A DNA stretch of 64,000 nucleotides from Treponema primitia ZAS-2. Lineage in GTDB: Bacteria; Spirochaetota; Spirochaetia; Treponematales; Breznakiellaceae. The stretch spans positions 3,782,001 to 3,846,000 of the forward strand of contig NC_015578.1 in NCBI RefSeq assembly GCF_000214375.1, given 5' to 3'. A model generated the notes under the pieces. It had not been told where the DNA came from and made no database searches. It saw only the letters and a list, made by a program, of their open reading frames with translations. Positions within the stretch are counted from its first letter, which is position 1, and each line of letters begins with the position of its first letter. Shown here one piece after another: positions 1 to 7,197 of this stretch. The translations under genes and the position numbers were made by a program.

Positions 1-648
1 GTCAGGGAAACTTCCCGCCGGGTCACCAGCCTGATCCACACCCAGGGGCTGGTTCCCGGAGTAAGCTGGGAAATAGGCGGTTCCACCGAGGAAATGCTTT
101 CCTCCTTCCGTTCCCTGATAATCGTTCTTGCTATCGCCATCTTCCTGGTATACGCAGTAATGGTGATACAGTTTGAACGATTCACCCAGCCGTTGTTGAT
201 CATGTCCTCTATTCCCTTCACCCTGATCGGCATCACCGGGGGACTCCTCCTCTTCGGTGGCACCCTCAATATTGTCTCCCTTTTGGGGATCATCACCCTG
301 GCGGGGGTGGTGGTTAATAACGCTATTGTGCTCATCGACTACACAAACATGCTCCGGGACCGCTATGGGATTTCTCTGGAGGAGGCGATCATGACCGGCG
401 CAAAATCCAGGTTGAAGCCCATACTGATGACCACCCTGACCACTCTGCTGGGGGTAATTCCCCTGTCCATAGGCCTTGGGGAAGGGTCGGAACTCTACGC
501 GCCCCTGGGGCAGAGTATCTTCGGCGGCCTTTTCAGCTCCACCTTCATCACCCTGTTTTTCATTCCCGTCCTCTACCTAATCATGGAAAAACGAAAAGAA
601 CGGAAAAAAGCTGCAAAAGGACAAGTGCTAAATTCTGTACAAAATTAG
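1..648 (+). CDS. RND efflux transporter (AcrB/HAE1 family), C-terminal fragment
   Basis: The reading frame is open from base 1, so this is the 3' part of a gene cut by the window edge; about 215 residues remain. The product carries the last transmembrane block of a resistance-nodulation-division pump. A run of hydrophobic helices includes the family-typical stretches around GITGGLLLFGG and NNAIVLIDYTN, then the conserved segment RLKPILMTTLTTLLG, and ends in a basic cytoplasmic tail (KRKERKKAAK). Such proteins export drugs, lipids or other compounds across the inner membrane with a membrane-fusion protein and an outer-membrane channel, using proton motive force. Substrate cannot be inferred. 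The gene converges on the next one, overlapping its stop by 4 bp, and is not part of the cobalamin operon. Confidence 0.9.
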   Translation, partial: VRETSRRVTSLIHTQGLVPGVSWEIGGSTEEMLSSFRSLIIVLAIAIFLVYAVMVIQFERFTQPLLIMSSIPFTLIGITGGLLLFGGTLNIVSLLGIITLAGVVVNNAIVLIDYTNMLRDRYGISLEEAIMTGAKSRLKPILMTTLTTLLGVIPLSIGLGEGSELYAPLGQSIFGGLFSSTFITLFFIPVLYLIMEKRKERKKAAKGQVLNSVQN

Positions 649-2615
649 GTATCACCTTCAAACCCGGTACGCAGCCCCAGCATAAGGGTAAATCCTTGTC
701 CGGGGTACCTATAATAGGATTCGTAGGAATAGTTAAGGGCATTGCGTAGGGTCAGAAAAGCGCTAAAGTTTCTGCTGATTTGTTGGCTGAGGTTCACGGT
801 AAGCAAAACATGGGGATCCAGTTTTTCGCCGTTGTCAGAGTCGCCGTACCGGAGACTTTCCACATGACCGGAAATTAGCAGGGACCCCTCTTTTTGCGGG
901 AGCGGACCGGGCCTGGAGGAACCAATTTTCCAGGGCAGCTCCAAAGAAATGCCCCCGGTGTGGACCGGTGTATAGGGCGCCCGTTTATCCGAAGCAAAAC
1001 CGTATCCTTCCCCCAGAAAATAGCTTAACTGATACCGGTAGGAAAGGGAGAAAACCAGCCTGTCAAAGAAGCTGTAGAGGGGAATATCAAAACCAATCCT
1101 GGTATCGGCGCCGAAAGACGCGGTTTCCCCTACATTCTGAGGAATGAGTATCGTTGATACAGCCGGATCGGGAAGCCAGTGAACAGTATCCTTATTCCAC
1201 TGGGCAAAAATGGCGTTATCAAAATTCAGCCATTCAGTGATGATCCAGAGCGTACCAAGGTCCCCGCCCCAGCCATCTTCAGGTTTAATGGCGCCGTTAC
1301 CCTTGGCGTCACCGCTCTCCCAACGGAGCTCCTGTATGTTGGGATACTTAAATATCCGGTAGTAATTGTTTCTGAAAGTAAGAAAATCGGCAGCATACCA
1401 GAAGATACCCAGTTTCGGTGCCGGCGCTATATAGAAGCCGCCGCCAGGATCGGAGCTAAGCATAGCCTTAATCGACGGGACAATGAGCAAGCTGTCATGA
1501 AGCCTGAATTCTCCGCCAAGAGAAAGACCGCCCTGGTGAAGTTCCTGAGAATTCTTAGCAGTAAGGGAGCTGTAATGATAGTCCCCACCAAACATAATAA
1601 GGGACCTTTCCCCGAAACGCCAGCTCCAGCGATTCAACACAGAGATTGTATATTCCTCCTGGTTATGAAAACCCGGTTCCCGATCATAATACAGGATCTG
1701 CCAACCGCTGTTTATTCCCAGTTCAAACCCTTTATCCCGATCCGGGGTAACAGGAATATTGAAGAGAAAATTATTCCTGAAGGAAAAATAATCCGGGTTT
1801 TCTTCCTTACTACCGTAGTAAAGGTCTCCAGCAACAATTATTTTGGCAGAGTCCGGTAAGTGCATGGTTAAGGCGGCGGATCCTCCCAAGTCCCAGAGAC
1901 CGCCTTTATCCTGCCGCCGGGTATACCCACCATCCCGGTAGAGAAAGTGATTGCCTGCCTGGTTAAAAAAAATGTCCGCTCCCAGAGAGAACCGTTCCAT
2001 GCCCACCCCCGCAGAAAAGACAGCGCCCTGGGTATCCAGCAGATCAATTAACTGGGGATTCTGTTCCTCACCATTATTGCGATAATAGCTTCCCGGCAGG
2101 GCGGCGGTATTCGAAACCTTTCCCTGAACCCGCCAACCTGATTCCTGCCCTTCACCGGTAATAAGATTGACAACCCCGCCTGAAGATCCCGGTATGTTGT
2201 ACAGGGTATCCGCGCCGCCGTAGTAAATCTCTATCCGGTCCACTGCGTTAAGGTCCATGTGTATCAGGGTCAATTCCCCGGGAAGCAGGAAATCTATGGG
2301 CATCCCATTTATCAGGAAAACGGCGCCCCGGGCATCAAAACCCCGAAGGCTTATATTTCCTGTATTGCCGTAGGGGCCGGAACTGATAACGTTTGCGTCA
2401 AGTGCTTCCTGCAAAAGGGTCGCTATATCCGGGGCATTATACTTTTCGATCTCTTCCCTGGTAATAATCCTCTTTAGAACAGCCCTTTCCGGCAGCTCCA
2501 CCCCCAGCTCATCTGCGGCAGAATAATCCGGCGGAAGCTCAGGGAAATTTACCGGCTGGGCGGAAAGTTCCGAAGGGAATAGCAGCACAAAAAGACAGAG
2601 TAATAAGGGAAGCAT
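645..2615 (-). CDS. TonB-dependent outer-membrane receptor, corrinoid-type (distal gene of operon 1)
   Basis: The 656-residue protein starts with a cleavable signal peptide (hydrophobic stretch to about residue 19, ending ELSAQ). A plug domain follows with the REEIEKYNAPDIATLLQEAL and LRGFDARGAVFLINGMP segments, then GSSGGVVNLIT, then a beta-barrel ending in an aromatic-rich strand. This is the architecture of BtuB/Cir receptors that import large nutrients with TonB energy. It is clearly paralogous to the receptor at 12074-14101 (shared GWGGDLG barrel motif and similar flanking strands), so one receptor opens and another closes the same operon. Location downstream of cobS and behind a cobalamin riboswitch makes a corrinoid the most likely ligand. 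No obvious TonB box is seen near the mature N-terminus, which is odd but not decisive. Confidence 0.85.
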   Translation of the reverse strand: MLPLLLCLFVLLFPSELSAQPVNFPELPPDYSAADELGVELPERAVLKRIITREEIEKYNAPDIATLLQEALDANVISSGPYGNTGNISLRGFDARGAVFLINGMPIDFLLPGELTLIHMDLNAVDRIEIYYGGADTLYNIPGSSGGVVNLITGEGQESGWRVQGKVSNTAALPGSYYRNNGEEQNPQLIDLLDTQGAVFSAGVGMERFSLGADIFFNQAGNHFLYRDGGYTRRQDKGGLWDLGGSAALTMHLPDSAKIIVAGDLYYGSKEENPDYFSFRNNFLFNIPVTPDRDKGFELGINSGWQILYYDREPGFHNQEEYTISVLNRWSWRFGERSLIMFGGDYHYSSLTAKNSQELHQGGLSLGGEFRLHDSLLIVPSIKAMLSSDPGGGFYIAPAPKLGIFWYAADFLTFRNNYYRIFKYPNIQELRWESGDAKGNGAIKPEDGWGGDLGTLWIITEWLNFDNAIFAQWNKDTVHWLPDPAVSTILIPQNVGETASFGADTRIGFDIPLYSFFDRLVFSLSYRYQLSYFLGEGYGFASDKRAPYTPVHTGGISLELPWKIGSSRPGPLPQKEGSLLISGHVESLRYGDSDNGEKLDPHVLLTVNLSQQISRNFSAFLTLRNALNYSYESYYRYPGQGFTLMLGLRTGFEGDT

Positions 2616-2646
2616 GATTCATACTACCCAAAGCTGGAACTCTAAT

Positions 2647-3495
2647 CTAGGCGGCAACGCTGAGAATGATATAGGCTACGCTAAGGTGGAGCAGTTCTCC
2701 GGTCTCAATTGCGGCGCCAAGTGCATCACCGGTATACCCTCCCAGGGACCGGTGGTAGACCCGGGCGTAAAACAGCGCAGCCAGGGGGCCGGACAGGCAC
2801 AGTGATATTGCCAGGAGGGGCATTATCGGTATAATTTCCTGGAAATTCCACGTGGGAAACGCCGGACCGCCAAGGACTTCAGCGCCAAAAACAAAGGTGC
2901 CCAGCTTAAAAAAGCCCCAGGCCAGGAGGCCCCAAATTATCAATGCGCTTAGAAAACCCAGGATCGCGCGGAAGGCCTTGGCATCCTTAGCCAGTGCGCC
3001 GAGGCCGCCAGGATTTGCCGGCTTCGCCAGACAGGGAATCAAGGCGCCGCCGAATCTGCCGCTTATGGGATAGGCCAGGAGCAGGACAGCGTATTGGTGG
3101 AAAAAGGGAAGCAGGGCGCTAAGCAGAGCAGCCTTAAGGGAAAGATCCGCAAACCCTGCAAAAAACCCATAGACCCCAACCCGGGAATCCTTCAGTATAG
3201 CCAGACGCTTTTCCCGATCAACCGTTCCCAGAAAAGCGTCAGCACTGTCCATAAGCCCGTCTAAATGAAAAAGATTAAAACAGAAATACTGCACTATAAG
3301 AACAATAATACTGATGACCAGGGGCTCGCTCATTATCAGAACAAGCCCCTGGGACACCAGAAAGACCAGCAAAGCCGGACATACGCCTATGACAGGAAGG
3401 TAGAAATCCATCCTGGAAGCATCAAAGGTAAAATGAATTTTAACCGGAATCCGCGAAACAAGACTGAATGTTGACAGAAACCGGTCTAAGATCAA
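2647..3495 (-). CDS. cobS: Adenosylcobinamide-GDP ribazoletransferase (cobalamin synthase)
   Basis: This 282-residue multi-pass membrane protein joins adenosylcobinamide-GDP with alpha-ribazole or its phosphate, the last assembly step of cobalamin. The diagnostic CobS features are visible: an N-terminal FSLVSRIPVK-like segment, the acidic metal-binding motif HLDGLMDSADAF at about residues 77-88, a following GVYGFFAG segment, and several hydrophobic helices to the C-terminus (GGYTGDALGA near residue 250). Length is normal for the family. The start overlaps the cobT stop by 4 bp, so the two are translationally coupled. It acts in the cytoplasmic membrane using the products of CobU and CobT encoded just upstream. 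Confidence 0.95.
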   Translation of the reverse strand: MILDRFLSTFSLVSRIPVKIHFTFDASRMDFYLPVIGVCPALLVFLVSQGLVLIMSEPLVISIIVLIVQYFCFNLFHLDGLMDSADAFLGTVDREKRLAILKDSRVGVYGFFAGFADLSLKAALLSALLPFFHQYAVLLLAYPISGRFGGALIPCLAKPANPGGLGALAKDAKAFRAILGFLSALIIWGLLAWGFFKLGTFVFGAEVLGGPAFPTWNFQEIIPIMPLLAISLCLSGPLAALFYARVYHRSLGGYTGDALGAAIETGELLHLSVAYIILSVAA

Positions 3496-4538
3496 TATTT
3501 TTCTTCCTTTGTTTCACCACCTGAAACATGGGCCTGGGAAAAGGAGGCCATCTCCCTCGCTGCCCGGACCCCCAGTTCAATGATGTGTCCGCCGATAACC
3601 GCACCGGTACCTTCTCCCAAGCGCATATCAAGGTTCACGATGGGATCAAGCCCCATACGATCCAGCACCGGCTTGTGTCCGACTACCTTGGAAAGGTGGC
3701 CCGCAAAAAGCCAGTCAGAAACCTTAGGGTTGATCATATAGGCCATATAGGCAGCGGAAGTAACCGGAAATCCGTCGATAACACAGGCAATGCCCTTACC
3801 CTCAAGTCCCAAAATAAGACCGGCCATCATGGCAAAATCAAAGGACCCAAGTTTTTGAAGAATGGCCTTCCCATTCTTGGGAGAATTCCGGAGTTTCACA
3901 CTTTCCTGGATGATATGCCGCTTATGTTCAAGCATCGTCTTATCGATGCCGGTTCCCCGGTCTACCATATCATCAATATTAAAGCCTGCAGCAACCAGCA
4001 TTGCTGCGGCAGTACTGGTGTTACTGATACCCAGGTCACCGATAGCAATTATATTCAAACCCCGATCTGCAGCATCCTGTGCCAGGACTTTCCCCTGAGC
4101 CAGGGCCTTTTCTGTTTCTTCCGGAGTAAGGGCATCCTCCTTAAAACTGTTCCGGCAGCCGTTGCCAACACGGGCCCGTACAAAGGTGCATCCCGGTTTT
4201 ACTTCCAGGTCCGGAGGAAATTCCTCCCCTATCACCCCTGCGTCAACCATGATGATTTCCCAGCCTGTACCCCCTGCCAGGGCGTTGATTCCTGCGCCGC
4301 CTGAAAGAATGTTCAGTACCATCTGCCGGGTAACCTCCTGGGGATACAGGGATACTCCTTCCGTAGCAATGCCGTGATCGCTGGCAAATACGTAAACCCC
4401 CTTTTTCTCAACCCTGGGAGGAACCTTCCCCTGTATTTCAGCCATTTTAATACAATAGCTTTCCAGCTTTCCCAGGCTTCCCCGGGGTTTGGTGAGATCA
4501 TCCAGATGGGCTTCCATCTTAATCCTGATGTTTTCCAT
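3492..4538 (-). CDS. cobT: Nicotinate-nucleotide-dimethylbenzimidazole phosphoribosyltransferase
   Basis: CobT activates the lower-ligand base by transferring phosphoribosyl from nicotinate mononucleotide, giving alpha-ribazole 5'-phosphate. The 348-residue length is standard. The family landmarks are LTKPRGSLGKLE near the N-terminus, FASDHGIATEGVSLYPQEVT at about residues 52-71, GGAGINALA, GDLGISNTSTAAA, and a C-terminal MRLGEGTGAVIGG loop. The glutamate of that loop is the known catalytic base in the family. A strong AAGGAGG ribosome-binding site precedes the ATG. It lies between the CbiR-like gene and cobS in operon 1. With CobU and CobS it completes the nucleotide-loop pathway for both salvage and de novo corrinoids. 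Confidence 0.95.
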   Translation of the reverse strand: MENIRIKMEAHLDDLTKPRGSLGKLESYCIKMAEIQGKVPPRVEKKGVYVFASDHGIATEGVSLYPQEVTRQMVLNILSGGAGINALAGGTGWEIIMVDAGVIGEEFPPDLEVKPGCTFVRARVGNGCRNSFKEDALTPEETEKALAQGKVLAQDAADRGLNIIAIGDLGISNTSTAAAMLVAAGFNIDDMVDRGTGIDKTMLEHKRHIIQESVKLRNSPKNGKAILQKLGSFDFAMMAGLILGLEGKGIACVIDGFPVTSAAYMAYMINPKVSDWLFAGHLSKVVGHKPVLDRMGLDPIVNLDMRLGEGTGAVIGGHIIELGVRAAREMASFSQAHVSGGETKEEKY

Positions 4539-4539
4539 T

Positions 4540-5355
4540 TTATGCCTCCTTGCGGCTTTTAATTTGGTTATATTGTTTTATTGAGTTTATACCTGCCTCT
4601 GCTTCTTCCCAAGAAAAAAGTTCAGTATTGATAACCCCGCTAAACTGTGTGAGCAAGGGGTACAATTCCCGGAACCAGGGATCCTCCCCACGGACTGGCC
4701 GGTGATCCACAAGCCGCCCGTCAAGGGCGGCTTTCTCCCGATCAAGGCCGTGAAGATGTATCTCACCAATCCTGTCCCGGTGTTCTGCGAAAAAAGCTGC
4801 AGGGCTTTTCCCTTCCAGAAGGAGATGCCCCGTATCCATACAAATCCCCATATTCTCATCAAGATAGGGCAGCAGGGCATCAAATTTTCCCAGATGAGTG
4901 TTCTCTACCAGAAAGCGATGGGGTGCGGCTTTCGACGATCCCGATTCCGGTGGGTATTTCTTTGCCCAGCCCTTAACCAGGGATCCTAAGGCCGAGGCGT
5001 TTTCAGGATCCCCGGGGTGAACAATAAAATTCCGTACCAGGGGATTAAGCCGCCTCACCAGCTCTTCGTGTTCCGGTAAAACAGTATCCGGCAGGTGAGC
5101 TGTAAAAACAAAACGGTTCGTGAATTGCAGTATCCCTTCCCATTCGGCATCAAGCTGTTCCCTGATTTCATCATTGTACAAAAAAAACAGTAATTCTACA
5201 CCCCGTATTTCCTTCTTATCATCCAGAAAACCCAGATTTTCCAGGTAAGTACCGGGAATAACCCAGGATGGGACCGTAAGACAGCCTTGAGGGAATAAAA
5301 CTGCGTGGGAAACTGTGTTGCAAGCAGCGCTTTGTATTAAAGATTTATCCATCAT
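4540..5355 (-). CDS. cbiR: TIM-barrel phosphodiesterase, probable cobamide-remodelling enzyme CbiR
   Basis: The 271-residue protein has the sugar-phosphate isomerase/AP-endonuclease-2 TIM-barrel pattern. Candidate metal ligands are H87 in FTAHLPD, H113 in VHPGD, E151 in VENTHLG, D174/H177 in CMDTGHLL, H200/H202 in EIHLHG and E245 in NTELFSWEE. CbiR hydrolyses the phosphodiester of intact cobamides, releasing cobinamide phosphate so that a new lower ligand can be attached; it is typically encoded among cobU, cobT and cobS, exactly as here. The name is inferred from fold plus neighbours, not from a search; an unrelated xylose-isomerase-like enzyme remains possible. Residues 11-18 derive from a copy of the 24-bp dispersed repeat (5303-5326), so the extreme N-terminus is probably lineage-specific. 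Confidence 0.7.
   Translation of the reverse strand: MMDKSLIQSAACNTVSHAVLFPQGCLTVPSWVIPGTYLENLGFLDDKKEIRGVELLFFLYNDEIREQLDAEWEGILQFTNRFVFTAHLPDTVLPEHEELVRRLNPLVRNFIVHPGDPENASALGSLVKGWAKKYPPESGSSKAAPHRFLVENTHLGKFDALLPYLDENMGICMDTGHLLLEGKSPAAFFAEHRDRIGEIHLHGLDREKAALDGRLVDHRPVRGEDPWFRELYPLLTQFSGVINTELFSWEEAEAGINSIKQYNQIKSRKEA
5303..5326 (+). repeat. 24-bp dispersed coding repeat, single copy inside the cbiR-like gene
   Basis: The unit reads GCGTGGGA then AACTGTGTTGCAAGCA, about 19 of 24 identical to the consensus, preceded by T and followed by GCGC as in other copies. On the gene's strand it is read as ACNTVSHA, the same frame as the TCNGVPRA peptide in NrdG and ATCNEVIRA in CbiA. It sits at the very N-terminus, before the first barrel strand. 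Confidence 0.75.
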
Positions 5356-5882
5356 TTTACCCTCATGGGAATACCAGAAATCATGAACTCCACCCGATCC
5401 GCAGCAAAAGCAATCTTCCGGTTTGCCTCTGCCAGGAGCAGATTGTAGCGCCGGGTAGTTTCATCAAAAGGGACATTCCCCAATCCGGTTTCGTTGGTAA
5501 CCACAATACAATCTTTCATACCGCCAATAAAAAAATCCAAAATCCGGGAGAAATCATCCTCCCGCTTATAATACATAATATTGTTCACCCACATGGGCAG
5601 ACAGTCCACCACCGCCCGCTGTCCTGCACCGCTAATTACCCGGTCCAATTCCAGGGGCTCCTCAATGGTTATAAATCCCTGCGCACCCCCATTGACCCCG
5701 CCGATTACCGCCCGCTCCTCCTGATGTTTCTTTATGCGGAGTTTCATCTCGCCGTCCAGGGCTTCCGCAGTGGCGATAAAAGAAACCGGTGCCGCCGGAG
5801 AGACCCGCCACTCCTGTATCGCTATATCCAGGGCCCGCCGGGATTTGCCCGATTTAATTCCTCCGGTGATAAGAATGATCAT
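5352..5882 (-). CDS. cobU: Adenosylcobinamide kinase / adenosylcobinamide-phosphate guanylyltransferase
   Basis: This 176-residue bifunctional enzyme phosphorylates adenosylcobinamide and transfers GMP from GTP to give adenosylcobinamide-GDP, the CobS substrate. The N-terminal P-loop TGGIKSGKSRRA (residues 6-17) is the CobU-specific Walker A. It is followed by FIATAEALDGEMKLRIKKHQ, which carries the guanylylated histidine of the family, then VDCLPMWVNNIMY and VTNETGLGNVPFDETTRRY. All these blocks are hallmark CobU motifs and the length is right. The stop overlaps the cbiR-like start by 4 bp. Upstream lies the NifK-like gene, 13 bp away, so the nitrogenase-like pair and the nucleotide-loop genes appear to share one transcript. 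Confidence 0.95.
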   Translation of the reverse strand: MIILITGGIKSGKSRRALDIAIQEWRVSPAAPVSFIATAEALDGEMKLRIKKHQEERAVIGGVNGGAQGFITIEEPLELDRVISGAGQRAVVDCLPMWVNNIMYYKREDDFSRILDFFIGGMKDCIVVTNETGLGNVPFDETTRRYNLLLAEANRKIAFAADRVEFMISGIPMRVK

Positions 5883-5895
5883 AATCCCTTTCCTT

Positions 5896-7197
5896 CTAAT
5901 GTATTACATACCGCAGACCGTTCAAAATCTGTTCCAACAGAAAAAGTGCACCCTCACCGCCAAAAATGGACTTTTCGGTGATGTCCATGTATCCCAGGGA
6001 CGGCAGATAAATTTCTATACCGCAGAATTGCTGCCCATATAATTTTAATTCCGCAATAGTATTACCATCGGCCAGTAAAATATGTGTGGGTGCTTCTATA
6101 ATAGATTTTTGTAAAGTTTCCCCATAATGTATAACCTCAAGAAAGTCCTTCAGTTTTTGTGTGAAATGCGGGTCAGAATCAGGGAGAACCGAAACCGCCG
6201 CAGGGATCATCCCCAGGTAGCCGCAGAACCACCTGGTCAGGGTGTATGCAGTTGAAGCCTCAGCCTTTAGGGAGAATAGGGCCCCCTTGGGCAGCCCCAG
6301 GAGGGACGAGAACCGTGAAAGGTACAGGTATGCCCGGCCCCTGGCTTTATCAATGGTATCCAGAGCCTTTCCAGGATCAGTATCCAAGGCTTCACAGACC
6401 TGCCGCACAAAGCCGGCGGCGGCGTCAAACCCGATGGGGGGACCTTCCCCGGGACAGAGTGAAGGTATGCCGAAGCCGGTCCGTAGGTACTCTCCAATCT
6501 CCCCGCCGTATTCCGCATAAACCACCACGTTCAGGGCGGCTTCGGGGATGCACCGGATCGTTGCAGCGCTGTCCCCCCCGCCTGGGGCAGCTATCACCTC
6601 AATACCGCAGAGATCCAGCAGGCGTTTCAGGACCAGGTAATTTTGATCGTAGTATTTCTGATAGATACAAAGCCCAAGGAGATTCACCGCCTTTTTTTTA
6701 GGCTTCCCCGAAGCTTCCAGGCCGAGAACTTTTAATGCGCCTATGAGGGCATTTTGATACCCCGAAGCAAAGCTGCCGGAAAACCCTGTGTTCTCCACGG
6801 AAAAACAGGGGGTGTCCCGGACTTCCATCTCCAGAAAGCGCTCTAAATCGTCGCCGATAAGGGCCGCTCCGGGAGAATTGATCACAGCTATAAGGGCAAA
6901 GTTCTTTTTTACCGCTGATTTGAGCAGGTCCGCAATTTTAGTACCGCTGCCGAAAACATAATCATTCCCATCCAGGTATGTAGAGGGCACCCGGGACTGT
7001 CCGAAATAAAAACCCTCGGTATGTTCAAGGGGGTCATAAGTGGGGGTGCGGAAAAACTGGTTGTCGCTGATGGCGCTGTGATAGAATTTACACCCTGTAG
7101 GTCCGTTCAACACGGTACAGGCGTCCTTTATTCCCTCTATAGCAAATATGGCGCCGGAGAAGCTGTCAGGAGCAATATTTTCTGAATAGTAATTCAT
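5896..7197 (-). CDS. Nitrogenase component 1-like protein (NifK/BchB/NifN-type subunit), corrinoid-operon associated
   Basis: The 433-residue protein belongs to the oxidoreductase/nitrogenase component 1 superfamily. Evidence is the opening [22 protein letters not shown] (C27, C36), the helix-strand pattern, [10 protein letters not shown] (residues 114-123) and the diagnostic [18 protein letters not shown] (C131 to about 148). The usual third cysteine before IGDD (TCxxxxIGDD in NifK) is replaced by [12 protein letters not shown], so a full P-cluster seems unlikely. This resembles the simpler [4Fe-4S] subunits of protochlorophyllide or F430-type reductases more than true nitrogenase. It overlaps the 3' end of the NifH-NifD fusion by 32 bp with a GGAGG site in the overlap, indicating coupling and a complex. 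No nif cofactor-assembly genes are present. Substrate is unknown; a corrinoid or other tetrapyrrole is a reasonable guess from context only. Confidence 0.85.
   Translation of the reverse strand: MNYYSENIAPDSFSGAIFAIEGIKDACTVLNGPTGCKFYHSAISDNQFFRTPTYDPLEHTEGFYFGQSRVPSTYLDGNDYVFGSGTKIADLLKSAVKKNFALIAVINSPGAALIGDDLERFLEMEVRDTPCFSVENTGFSGSFASGYQNALIGALKVLGLEASGKPKKKAVNLLGLCIYQKYYDQNYLVLKRLLDLCGIEVIAAPGGGDSAATIRCIPEAALNVVVYAEYGGEIGEYLRTGFGIPSLCPGEGPPIGFDAAAGFVRQVCEALDTDPGKALDTIDKARGRAYLYLSRFSSLLGLPKGALFSLKAEASTAYTLTRWFCGYLGMIPAAVSVLPDSDPHFTQKLKDFLEVIHYGETLQKSIIEAPTHILLADGNTIAELKLYGQQFCGIEIYLPSLGYMDITEKSIFGGEGALFLLEQILNGLRYVIH

Noticed and set aside
1179-1859. 226-codon open frame opposite the TonB receptor
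   Set aside because: It has no family motifs or ribosome-binding site, while the receptor on the other strand has full family features.
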